Shown: positions 1 through 7,765 of the stretch, piece after piece
How the letters are laid out: each line of letters begins with the position of its first letter
Position numbering within the stretch: the stretch's first letter is position 1
DNA from: Micromonospora echinaurantiaca
GTDB taxonomy: Bacteria; Actinomycetota; Actinomycetes; Mycobacteriales; Micromonosporaceae
DNA length: 64,000 bases
NCBI RefSeq assembly: GCF_900090235.1
Contig: NZ_LT607750.1
Span: 1,996,501 to 2,060,500, forward strand
Reading direction: 5' to 3'
Program-made: the position numbers and the translations under genes
Notes under the pieces: model-generated
The model's database searches: none
What the model was told of the DNA's origin: nothing
Seen by the model: the letters and a program-made list of their open reading frames with translations, nothing else

Positions 1-591
1 GGGCGGGCCTGGCTCGGCGTCGGGCCGGCCTGGAACGAACGGGAGCAGCTCGCCCTGGGCATCCCCACGTACAGCTGGCCGGAACGGTTCGCCCAGCTGG
101 AGGAGCTGCTCCAGGTCGCGCACCGGGCCTTCGCCGGCGACCGCAGCCCGTACGCCGGTGAACACCTGCGACTGGCGGAACCGGTCTTCTCGCCCCCGCC
201 GCTGCGCCGCCCCCCGATCCTGGTCGGCGGCGCCCACGAGCGCCGGGTCTTCCCGCTGGTCGCCCGGTACGCCGACGCCTGCAACCTGTTCGAGGCCGGC
301 GGCCTGCCGATGCTGCGGCTCAAACTCGACCTGCTGCGCCGCCGCTGCGAGGAGATCGGACGGGACTTCGCCACCCTGCGTAGGACCTCGTTCGGCCCGC
401 TGCACCTGACCCGCACCGGCGCCGGCGACTCGCAGACCGTCCCGGCCGCGCTGGAACGGTTCGCCACCCTGGCCGGCGAGGGCTTCGAGCTGGCCATCGT
501 GGCGCTGGCCGACCCGCTCGACCCGGCCGCGTTCGAGTTGCTCGCCGAGCTGGTCGAGGCACTCGCTCCGGTCACCGCCACGCCCCGGTAG
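1..591 (+). CDS. Luciferase-like (F420/FMN-dependent) monooxygenase, 3' part
   Basis: Open from base 1 in frame 1 to a TAG at 589-591, so the N-terminus lies upstream of the window and about 196 residues remain. The start of the visible part (LGVGPAWNEREQLALGI) is the loop seen in F420- or FMN-dependent luciferase-like (LLM) monooxygenases, where a conserved GxGxxWN segment contacts the cofactor. The PPILVGGAHERRVFPLVARYADACN stretch is the family's C-terminal barrel strand. Such enzymes do Baeyer-Villiger, hydroxylation or F420-linked redox reactions. The lone 3' end sits upstream of a monooxygenase-like acyl-CoA dehydrogenase gene, suggesting membership of the same cluster. Whether it uses F420 or FMN cannot be decided without the N-terminus. 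Confidence 0.85.
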   Translation, partial: GRAWLGVGPAWNEREQLALGIPTYSWPERFAQLEELLQVAHRAFAGDRSPYAGEHLRLAEPVFSPPPLRRPPILVGGAHERRVFPLVARYADACNLFEAGGLPMLRLKLDLLRRRCEEIGRDFATLRRTSFGPLHLTRTGAGDSQTVPAALERFATLAGEGFELAIVALADPLDPAAFELLAELVEALAPVTATPR

Positions 592-660
592 CCCGCCCGC
601 GCCGGTCGCCGCCACACCCCGGTAGCCCGCCCGCGCCGGTCGCCGCCACGCCCCGTGGCC
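571..660. repeat. 34-bp tandem repeat over the LLM stop codon
   Basis: The segment beginning gtcaccgccacgccccggta at 571 recurs at 605 and, partially, at 639, a period of exactly 34 bp with one or two mismatches. The first copy encodes the last codons and stop of the luciferase-like gene, so the gene's 3' end has been duplicated into the intergenic region. Confidence 0.8.
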
Positions 661-988
661 GGCCCGCCCCGGCCACCGTGCGTTGAGCCCCAGCACCTCG
701 GCGTCGGCCATGGTGGCGTGCACCGCGTCCGGGAAGAGCGCGTCGCGGCCGGGCGGACCTGCGCGCCCGGCGGTGTCGCGACCCGAAATGCGGCTCGCGC
801 TGGGCGGTGTCGCGACCGGGAATGCCGCTCGCAGCGGGCGGTTCGGCGGGCCGGTGGGCCGCCAGCGCCGGGCGGCCCCGGTGTGCAATCCGCGCTCCTT
901 GTCGGTCTCCGCGGGCCGTTGGGAGACTGGCTGCGCCGTGACGGTGGGCGACGAGTCGCGTGCCATCTGCGTACACATTGGAGGTCCG
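592..988. other. Intergenic region with two 34-bp tandem repeats and a possible promoter
   Basis: No convincing gene lies here; the open frame seen is an upstream extension of the next gene without a usable start. It holds the 34-bp repeat tail and a second, different 34-bp tandem pair at 771-804 and 805-838, each copy carrying the 8-bp palindrome GTCGCGAC. A weak promoter-like pair TTGTCG (899-904), 18 bp, GAGACT (923-928) lies about 60 bp before the downstream start, and a clear GGAGGT ribosome site is at 980-985. Confidence 0.5.
771..838. repeat. Second 34-bp tandem duplication with GTCGCGAC palindrome
   Basis: Copies at 771-804 and 805-838 both begin cggtgtcgcgacc and differ at only a few positions. 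The centre of each contains GTCGCGAC, a perfect 8-bp palindrome, so the pair could be a double operator ahead of the gene at 989. This is inference; no regulator is seen nearby. Confidence 0.7.
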
Positions 989-2179
989 ATGAGCGTGACC
1001 GGTGAAGCGGCGCGGGACACCGCCCGCAGCGGCGCGGACGTCGTCAAGGCCACCGAGCTGCTGGCCCCGGAGTTCGCCGAGCGGGCCGCCGAGGGCGAAC
1101 GGCTGGGCCAGCTGCCGGCGGATCTGTTCACCAAGGCGCAGGACGCCGGCCTGATCGACCTGATGCTGCCGCGCGCGCTCGGCGGGCTGGAACTGGACCC
1201 GCTCACCGTGGTCGAGGTGATCAGCACGATCTCCGCCGCCGACGGGTCGGCGGGCTTCACCATCCTCACCCTGAACGCCACCTGCTACGTCGCCTGGCTC
1301 GCCGAGGACGCGGCCCGCACCGTGCTGGCCGGCGAACCGCGGGCGGTGGCCACCGTCTTCACCCCCCGGGGCAGCGCGGTCCCGCAGGACGACGGCAGCC
1401 TGCTGGTGACCGGCCGCTGGCCGTTCAACACCGGCTGCCGCAACGCGTCCTGGTTCTGCAACGGGGTGATGGTGCTCGACGGCGACAAGCCGGCCGTCGT
1501 ACCGCCCGGCCGGCCGGACTGGCGGCTGGTGTTCGCCCCCCGCGAGCAGTGCGGGATCCTCGACACCTGGGACGTCGCCGGGCTCAAGGGCACCGGCAGC
1601 AACGACACCGTGATGGAGCGGGTGCGGGTCACGCCGGAGTTCACCGCCAACCCGATCTTCGAGCCGCCCCGGCACGACGGTCCGCTGTACCGGTGGTCGT
1701 TCTTCGCCCTGATGGGGGTGCAGTTCGCCGGGTTCCCGCTGGGCATCGCCCGCCGGGCGCTGGACGAGTTCGTCGCGCTCGCGCCGAAGAAGTCCCGCGG
1801 CAGCAAGCCGCTGGCCCAGGAACAGTCGGTGCAGCTCGCCGTCGCCCGGTGCGAGGCGGACCTGCGCTCGGCGAAGGCCTTCGTCACCGACGTGATGGGC
1901 GCCGCCTGGGAGCGCACGCTGCGCGGCGACGAGATGAGCATGGACGACCGGGTGGCGGTGCGGCTGGCCACCGGCCGGGCGATTCGGGCCGGCGTCGAGG
2001 TGGTCGACACCGTCTTCCGGCTCGCCGGCGGGGGCGCCCTCTACGGCAGCTCGCCGCTGCAACGGTGCTGGCGGGACATCAACGCCGGCAGCCACCACGG
2101 CTACTTCTCCGAGTACCACGAGACGCGGGTCGGGCGGGCGCTGCTCGGGGTGCCCGTGCCGGACCCCTGGATGATGTGA
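989..2179 (+). CDS. Acyl-CoA dehydrogenase-fold flavin monooxygenase (type 2 C-domain)
   Basis: 396 residues. ATG at 989 is chosen for the GGAGGT site 4 bp before it. The three-part acyl-CoA dehydrogenase fold is clear (helical N-domain, central beta domain with GRWPFNTGCRNASW, helical C-domain). WDVAGLKGTGSNDT is the signature of the HsaA / DszC / KijD3 group, which are reduced-flavin-dependent hydroxylases or N-oxygenases, and the usual Glu base of true dehydrogenases is not evident. It therefore probably oxygenates a small or carrier-bound substrate using FMNH2, which the reductase at 21573-22148 could supply. The acyl carrier protein follows after 13 bp, so a tethered substrate is possible. 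A paralogue is at 19641. Dehydrogenation instead of oxygenation cannot be excluded. Confidence 0.85.
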   Translation: MSVTGEAARDTARSGADVVKATELLAPEFAERAAEGERLGQLPADLFTKAQDAGLIDLMLPRALGGLELDPLTVVEVISTISAADGSAGFTILTLNATCYVAWLAEDAARTVLAGEPRAVATVFTPRGSAVPQDDGSLLVTGRWPFNTGCRNASWFCNGVMVLDGDKPAVVPPGRPDWRLVFAPREQCGILDTWDVAGLKGTGSNDTVMERVRVTPEFTANPIFEPPRHDGPLYRWSFFALMGVQFAGFPLGIARRALDEFVALAPKKSRGSKPLAQEQSVQLAVARCEADLRSAKAFVTDVMGAAWERTLRGDEMSMDDRVAVRLATGRAIRAGVEVVDTVFRLAGGGALYGSSPLQRCWRDINAGSHHGYFSEYHETRVGRALLGVPVPDPWMM

Positions 2180-2192
2180 AGGGCGGTGGCCG

Positions 2193-2453
2193 ATGAGCCA
2201 GTCGGATGCCAAGGTGAGCGAGGTCGAGGACCCGGCCGCGGTGGTGCAGTCCATCGTCGACGAGATCGCCGGCAGCCCGGTCTCGCCGGAGCTGAGCTTC
2301 TTCGACCTCGGGCTGGACTCGATCCAGCTGATGGACATCTGCAACCGGATCAACGACCGGTACGGGGAGGTGATCGACCTCTTCCTGCTGTTCGAGAGCC
2401 CGACCATCAACGAGTGCGCCGACATCGTCCGGGCGCACGGCCACGGCGCCTGA
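2193..2453 (+). CDS. Free-standing acyl carrier protein
   Basis: 86 residues, the normal ACP/PCP length. The phosphopantetheine attachment motif LGLDSIQLM places the modified serine at residue 43, preceded by FFD and followed by helix III (LFESPTINECADIV). It would carry an acyl or aminoacyl thioester during assembly. It is translated right after the flavin monooxygenase (13-bp gap) and 31 bp before the GH78 gene, so these three look co-transcribed. The Sfp/EntD-type transferase at 28766-29398 is the obvious activating enzyme. It is the only carrier protein in the window, which makes it the likely hub for the discrete adenylation and condensation enzymes. Confidence 0.92.
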   Translation: MSQSDAKVSEVEDPAAVVQSIVDEIAGSPVSPELSFFDLGLDSIQLMDICNRINDRYGEVIDLFLLFESPTINECADIVRAHGHGA

Positions 2454-2484
2454 TGCGCCACCGCCGCCGCCCGCCGGTGACCCG

Positions 2485-4911
2485 ATGAGCCGCGCCTGGG
2501 CCGCCCAGTGGATCTGGTGCCACGACAGCGGCATCGACAAGCTCGGCGAGTTCTCCACCGACACCCGGATCGCGGCCGGCGCGCACGACCGCCGGGTGCT
2601 CTTCCGGCGGGTGTTCGACCTGCCGGAGCCGCCGGTGACCGCCCCGCTGCGGATCACCGCGGACTCCCGGTACGTGCTCTGGGTCAACGGGCGGGAGCTG
2701 GCCCGGGGACCGGCCCGGTCGCACCCGGCGCGGCTGCCGTACGACACCGTCGACGCCGGCCCCGCCCTGGTCGGCGGCCGCAACGTGCTCTGCTGCCTGG
2801 TCCGCTTCTACGGCGAGCCGAACGCCCGGTGGATGCCAGCCGGCCCGACGTTCAGCCACGGCGCCGGCGCGCTGCTGGCCGAACTGGCGCTGCCCGACGG
2901 GCCACTGGCCACCGACCGCGCCTGGCGCTACCGGATCGCCGACGCCTGGACCCCGCACCGGCCGGAGGGCGTCGGCGGCTCGGTGCCCGAGGTGCTCGAC
3001 GGCCGGCGACTCGACCCGGACTGGCTGGCCGTCGACGCCGACGAGACCGGGTGGCGCCCGGCCCGGGTGATCACCGCGCTGCACATCGGCGGCACCGCGC
3101 GGACCACCCCGCCGACCGACCCGTACGGGCCGCTGCCGCCCGGTCCCGGCCCGGCCGCGCCCGCCGTGCCGCGACCGGCGCCCCGGGCCCGGCTCCGGCT
3201 GGCCCCGCCGCCGGCCGGTGACCCCGGCCCGGCCCGCTACGTGGCCGCCGCCGACGCACAGGCCGGCCCGGTACGCGGCGAGCTGACGTTTCCGGTCGAG
3301 CTGGAGCTGACCGCCGACGTGGTCGCCGTGCTGACCGTCGACTGGGGGCAGGTGGTGGCCGGCACCCTGGACCTGCGCCTGCACGCCCCGGCCGGCACCC
3401 GGGTGGACGCCCGGATGTGCGAGGAGCTGGACGCCGACGGGCGGATCCCGGCGCACCACCACCCGCACGGGGTGCGCTACGTCGCCCGCGGCCACGCCGA
3501 CCGGTTCGAGTCCGCCGACCCGGCCGGCGGCCGGTACGCGATGCTGGTGCTCACCGGCGTCGGCCGGGTACGCCTCGACCCGCCGGTGGTGCGCGAACGG
3601 CTCCGCCCCCGCCCGCCGGGCGCCTACTTCACCTGCTCCGACGAGCTGCTCGACCGGATCCACCGCACCGGGCTGCGGACCGTCGACCTGAGCGCCCAGG
3701 ACGCCTACCTGGACTGCCCGACCCGGGAGCAGCGGGCCTGGGTCGGCGACTCGGTGGTGCACCAGTCGGTCGACCTGCTCACCAACCCGGACTGGGGGCT
3801 CGCCCGCTGGCACCCCCGGCTGTGCGCCAGCCCCCGCCCGGACGGCCTGCTGCCGATGGCGGTGGCCTGCGACTACGAGCACCGGGGCGACACCTACATC
3901 CCGGACTGGTCGCTGCACTGGATCCGGTCCGTGCACAACCTCTACCGCTGGACCGGCGACCGGGACCTGGTGGCGGAGCTGCTGCCGGTAGCGGAACGGG
4001 TGCTGCGCTGGTTCGCCGACTTCGCCCGCGGCGGGCTGCTGCACGACGTGACCGGCTGGGTCCTGCTGGACTGGGCCAGCGTCCAGGGCTCCGGCGCCAG
4101 CGCGGCGCTCAACGGGTTGTGGGGGCGGGCGCTGCGCGACGTCGCCGAGATGTCGTCCTGGCTGGGCGACCAGGGCCGGGCCCGGTGGGCGGCGGCCCGG
4201 CACGCCGAGCTGGCGGCCGCGTACCCGGTCTTCTGGGACCAGCGACGGGGCGCGTACCGCGACTGGTTGCGCGACGGGGTCACCGCCCCGCAGGTCTCCG
4301 ACCACGCCACCGCGGCGGCCGTGGTGGGCGGCCTGGTGCCGGCGGCGCTGCGCCCGGCCGCGCTGCGTTTCCTGCTGCGGCGCGCCGACCGGGTGTGCCG
4401 GGCCTGGTCGTTCCGCACCATGCCGCTGCGGGCCGCGATGGGGCCGCCCCCGCCGGACTGGGACGTGGCGCGCGAGGTGGTCGAGGCACAGCCGTTCTTC
4501 CGGTACGTGGTGCACGACGCGGTGGCCGAACTCGGCGCCGCCGAGCGGGTGGCGGCGCTGTGCCGGGACTGGACGCGGCTGTTCGACCTGGGCGACGGCA
4601 CCTGGCCCGAGACCTGGCTGGGCGGTTCGCACTGCCACGGCTGGTCGGCCACCCCCAGCCGGGACCTGCCGCTGTACACCCTGGGGGTCAGCCCCGACCT
4701 GCCCGGTTTCGCGCGGGCCCGGATCGCGCCCCGGCTGGGCGACCTGGCCTGGGCGCGCGGGGCGGTGCCCACGCCGCACGGGCTGATCGAGGTGGCGGTC
4801 ACCGACCGGGTGGAGGTCACCTCGCCGGTGCCCTTCGTGCTCGACCTGGCCGGCCGGCGCGAGTCGCGCCCCGCCGGCAGCTTCAGCGCCGCCCTGGTGG
4901 GGGCGCGATGA
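2485..4911 (+). CDS. GH78 alpha-L-rhamnosidase-like glycoside hydrolase, cytoplasmic
   Basis: 808 residues with a beta-sandwich N-terminal half (RVFDLPEPP...YVLWVNGREL, typical of Bac_rhamnosid_N) and an alpha/alpha-barrel catalytic half. DCPTREQRAWVGDS (from about residue 410) matches the GH78 catalytic block with its acidic residues, and SHCHGWSATP near the C-terminus is the other family hallmark. No signal peptide is present, so it should act inside the cell. It overlaps the next gene by ATGA. GH78 enzymes hydrolyse alpha-L-rhamnosides. Inside a biosynthetic operon it might trim a glycosylated intermediate, activate a protected form of the product, or act on a non-rhamnose substrate. The true substrate is unknown. 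Confidence 0.85.
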   Translation: MSRAWAAQWIWCHDSGIDKLGEFSTDTRIAAGAHDRRVLFRRVFDLPEPPVTAPLRITADSRYVLWVNGRELARGPARSHPARLPYDTVDAGPALVGGRNVLCCLVRFYGEPNARWMPAGPTFSHGAGALLAELALPDGPLATDRAWRYRIADAWTPHRPEGVGGSVPEVLDGRRLDPDWLAVDADETGWRPARVITALHIGGTARTTPPTDPYGPLPPGPGPAAPAVPRPAPRARLRLAPPPAGDPGPARYVAAADAQAGPVRGELTFPVELELTADVVAVLTVDWGQVVAGTLDLRLHAPAGTRVDARMCEELDADGRIPAHHHPHGVRYVARGHADRFESADPAGGRYAMLVLTGVGRVRLDPPVVRERLRPRPPGAYFTCSDELLDRIHRTGLRTVDLSAQDAYLDCPTREQRAWVGDSVVHQSVDLLTNPDWGLARWHPRLCASPRPDGLLPMAVACDYEHRGDTYIPDWSLHWIRSVHNLYRWTGDRDLVAELLPVAERVLRWFADFARGGLLHDVTGWVLLDWASVQGSGASAALNGLWGRALRDVAEMSSWLGDQGRARWAAARHAELAAAYPVFWDQRRGAYRDWLRDGVTAPQVSDHATAAAVVGGLVPAALRPAALRFLLRRADRVCRAWSFRTMPLRAAMGPPPPDWDVAREVVEAQPFFRYVVHDAVAELGAAERVAALCRDWTRLFDLGDGTWPETWLGGSHCHGWSATPSRDLPLYTLGVSPDLPGFARARIAPRLGDLAWARGAVPTPHGLIEVAVTDRVEVTSPVPFVLDLAGRRESRPAGSFSAALVGAR

Positions 4912-5312
4912 CCGGTCCCGAACCGGACCCCGGTGCGGTGCGTGACCTGCTCCGGCAGGCGTACGCGCTGGTCTGCGACCGGCTGGACGGTGACATCGCG
5001 ATCAACGCCGCGCTGCTGACCACGGTGGAGGCCGCGCTCGGCCTGGCCGAGCTGCGGGCGGACCGCTGCGCCGACGCCGAGCAGCGCAGCGAACGGCTCA
5101 GCGAGGTCTACCGGTGCGCCCGGGCGGCGGCCACCACTGTCCGGTTCGCCGTGGTGGAGGCCGACGACCGCCGGCGGATCCGCGGGGTCCGGCGGCCGGA
5201 GCCGCGGCCGGCGCCACCGGCTCAGGCCGCGTCGACGACGTACGACGGTGGGAACGGGCGCCGGCCGCGGGCCCGGCAGGAGCAACCGGCGGTGGCCGGC
5301 GGGGAGGGGTGA
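4908..5312 (+). CDS. Small protein of unknown function between GH78 and P450 genes
   Basis: 134 residues. The ATG at 4908 overlaps the GH78 stop as ATGA, and the stop is 4 bp before the P450 start, so it is translationally embedded in the operon. The first about 90 residues look helical (VRDLLRQAYALVCDRLDGDIAINAALLTTVEAALGLAELRAD) and the last about 45 are basic and Pro/Arg-rich, probably disordered. I do not recognise a family. The placement directly before a P450 could mean an accessory or chaperone role, but nothing in the sequence proves that. Confidence 0.7.
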   Translation: MTGPEPDPGAVRDLLRQAYALVCDRLDGDIAINAALLTTVEAALGLAELRADRCADAEQRSERLSEVYRCARAAATTVRFAVVEADDRRRIRGVRRPEPRPAPPAQAASTTYDGGNGRRPRARQEQPAVAGGEG

Positions 5313-5316
5313 GCAG

Positions 5317-6507
5317 ATGCCCGGTGGCGAGCGGGTGGCGGAGCGGGTGACCTTCGACCGGTCCGACCCGGCGTTCCTGCACGACCCCTATCCGACCTGG
5401 ACCCGGCTACGCGACGCGGATCCGCTGCACCTGACCGCCGGCGGCACCTACCTGGTCACCCGGTACGCGGACGTGACGGCGCTGCTGCGCGACCGCCGGT
5501 GCGGCCGGTCGGTGCCGCCCCGGCTGGTGCGCCGGGTGGCCGGCACCGGCCCCACCCTGACCTCGTTCCTGGCCAGCGTGCTCAACCTGGAGGGGGAGCG
5601 GCACGGGCGGATCCGCCGGCTGATGCTCACCCCGTTCACTCCCCGGCCGGTGGCCGGGCAGCGCGAGCGGATCGGCGCGCTGGTCGACGGCCTGCTCGAC
5701 CGGGCCGGGGACCGCTTCGACCTGATCGAGGCGGTCGCTGCCGACCTGCCCATCCTGCTCGTCTCCGACGTGCTCGGCCTGCCGCACACCGACGCCGCCG
5801 AGCTGAAGCGGGGGATCGCCGCGCTGATCGACGCGTCCGCGGTCTTCCCGCCGCCGGAGGCGCTGGCCCGCAGCGACGAGGCCAACGCCTTCTTCGCCGA
5901 CTACTTCGCCCGGATGGTGCGTCGGCCGGCGGCGGACGGCCTGCTGGCCGGGATGGCGGCGGCCTGGCGGGCCGGCCGGATCACCGCCGAGGAACTCTCC
6001 GCCAATGCCACCCTGCTGCTCTTCGCCGGCAACGAGACCACCACCAACAGCATCGGCAACGGGGTGCTGGCGCTGCTGTCCCGTCCTGAGCTGCTCGACC
6101 GGCTGCGCCGTACGCCGGAGCTGGTGCCGACCGTGGTCGACGAGCTGCTGCGCTACGACAGCCCGGTGCAGACCACCATCCGCTGGACCGAGGCGCCGAT
6201 CGACCTGCCGTCCGGCCGGTTGCCGGCGCGCCGCTTCGTGGAGGTGTCGCTGGCCGCCGCCAACCGCGATCCCCGGGCGTTCGACCGGGCCGACGAGGTG
6301 GTGCCCGACCGGCAGCCGAACCCGCACCTGGCCTTCGGTCACGGCATGCACCTGTGCCTGGGCCTGCACCTCGCCCGGCTCGCCGGCGAGCTGGTGCTGC
6401 GCCGGCTGCTGGCCCGCTACGCCACGGTGGAGCTGGACGGGGAGCCGGTGCGCGCCGCGTCGCTGTGGAACCGCGGCCTGCACCGCCTGCCGCTGCGGGT
6501 GAGCTGA
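5317..6507 (+). CDS. Cytochrome P450 (canonical)
   Basis: 396 residues. ATG 5317 has a ggagggg ribosome site just upstream; the longer upstream frame overlaps the previous gene and is rejected. All marks of a bacterial class I P450 are present: I-helix AGNETT (A237-T242) with the acid/alcohol pair, K-helix ExxR (E276-R279), and heme loop FGHGMHLCLG with Cys347. It would hydroxylate or otherwise oxidise a pathway intermediate with electrons from a ferredoxin encoded elsewhere. It ends the plus-strand run 989-6507 and faces the next P450 with only 7 bp between the stops. Confidence 0.95.
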   Translation: MPGGERVAERVTFDRSDPAFLHDPYPTWTRLRDADPLHLTAGGTYLVTRYADVTALLRDRRCGRSVPPRLVRRVAGTGPTLTSFLASVLNLEGERHGRIRRLMLTPFTPRPVAGQRERIGALVDGLLDRAGDRFDLIEAVAADLPILLVSDVLGLPHTDAAELKRGIAALIDASAVFPPPEALARSDEANAFFADYFARMVRRPAADGLLAGMAAAWRAGRITAEELSANATLLLFAGNETTTNSIGNGVLALLSRPELLDRLRRTPELVPTVVDELLRYDSPVQTTIRWTEAPIDLPSGRLPARRFVEVSLAAANRDPRAFDRADEVVPDRQPNPHLAFGHGMHLCLGLHLARLAGELVLRRLLARYATVELDGEPVRAASLWNRGLHRLPLRVS

Positions 6508-6514
6508 GCGGGGT

Positions 6515-7762
6515 TCAGCCGAGGTGGACCGGGAGGCTGGTCAGGCCGCGCAGCGTGAAGCAGGGCACCCGGCGGCGCGCTGGCCCGGCGACGCTCATCC
6601 CGGGATACCGGCGGACCAGCGCGGCCAGCGCGGCGCCGACCTCGATCCGGGCCAGGGTGCCGCCGAGGCAGGAGTGCATGCCCCGGCCCAGCCCCAGGTT
6701 GCGCGGCGCCTCCGGGCGGCGCAGGTCGAGCCGGTCCGGGTCGGCGAAGACCCGCTCGTCGCGGTTGGCCGAGCCGAGCAGCAGCATCACCTGGCGGTGG
6801 GCCGGGATGTCCACCCCGTCGACGTGGTAGACCCCGGTGGTGACCCGGGTGGAGGTCTGCACCGGGCTGTCGTAGCGCAGCAGTTCCTCGACCGCGTTGG
6901 GCATCAGCTCCGGTGAGCGGCGCAGCAGGTCGAGCTGGTCCGGGTGCTCCAGCAGGGCGAGCATCCCGTTGGCGATCAGGCTGACCGTGTTGTGGTGCCC
7001 GACGATCAGCAGGAAGACCCCGTTGACCAGCAGCTCGGCCAGGGACATGGTGCGGTCGTCGCGGCTGGCCGCCAGCCAGCGGCCGAGCAGGTTGCCACCG
7101 GGCACGGTGTCGCGGCGGCGCACCAGCCGGGCGAAGTAGGCGCCGGCCTCCCGGGTCGCCTCCGCGGCCTGCTCGCGCTGGGCGTCGGTGAGCACCGCGT
7201 CCGGGTCGGAGGCCACGCCGAACTCGTGCGACCAGCGGCGCAGCAGTGGCTGGTCCTCGCGCGGGATGCCGAACAGCCGGCCGATGATGGCGACCGGGAT
7301 CGGGTACGCCACGTCGTCCACCAGGTCGATGTCGGTCCGTCCCCGCGCCTCCAGCTCGTCGAGGACCTCCTCCACCGTCTCGGTGATCACCGGGCGGAGC
7401 GCGTCCACGGCGGCCGGGTGGAACTCCGGGGTGATGGCCGAGCGGATCCGCCGGTGGTCCGGCGGATCCAGCGCGTTGAGCGGCAGCGGGAACCGGTTGT
7501 CCACGCCGCGCGCCCGAAAGTAGCGGTCGTAGTGCTCCAGCCGGGCGAAGTCGCAGCTGAGCGCGGGGTCCTTGAGGCCGCGCACCACGTCGGTGTACCG
7601 GGGGACCACCCAGATGTCCGAGCCGGCGTGCAGCGCCGGCGCGGTCTCGCGCAGCCGCCGCAGGAACGGGTACGGGTCGGCGACGTACTCGGGGGTGCCG
7701 ACCACCGACAGGAAGTCCTCGGCGGCGGTGACGGCCGGGCCGTGGTGGTGCCGGGCGGCCAT
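6515..7762 (-). CDS. Cytochrome P450 with non-canonical I-helix
   Basis: 415 residues. ERR-triad elements (EELLRYDSP) and heme cysteine (GRGMHSCLGG, Cys366) are intact, so heme binding is expected. The I-helix reads VGHHNT (residues 254-259) where A-G-x-D/E-T-T is usual. The conserved acid and the oxygen-activating threonine are thus His257 and Asn258. The heme loop also begins LGRG rather than FGxG. Such losses are known in P450s that work by peroxide use, substrate-assisted protonation or non-hydroxylating chemistry. The gene lies 3 bp downstream of the P450 stop codon at 7766 on the same strand, so the two are probably co-expressed. Confidence 0.93.
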   Translation of the reverse strand: MAARHHHGPAVTAAEDFLSVVGTPEYVADPYPFLRRLRETAPALHAGSDIWVVPRYTDVVRGLKDPALSCDFARLEHYDRYFRARGVDNRFPLPLNALDPPDHRRIRSAITPEFHPAAVDALRPVITETVEEVLDELEARGRTDIDLVDDVAYPIPVAIIGRLFGIPREDQPLLRRWSHEFGVASDPDAVLTDAQREQAAEATREAGAYFARLVRRRDTVPGGNLLGRWLAASRDDRTMSLAELLVNGVFLLIVGHHNTVSLIANGMLALLEHPDQLDLLRRSPELMPNAVEELLRYDSPVQTSTRVTTGVYHVDGVDIPAHRQVMLLLGSANRDERVFADPDRLDLRRPEAPRNLGLGRGMHSCLGGTLARIEVGAALAALVRRYPGMSVAGPARRRVPCFTLRGLTSLPVHLG

Positions 7763-7765
7763 CGG

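Noticed and set aside
2407..4779. Long minus-strand frame opposite the GH78 gene
   Set aside because: Shadow frame with repetitive Gly/Arg/Pro/Val translation and no motif; the GH78 frame carries the catalytic blocks.
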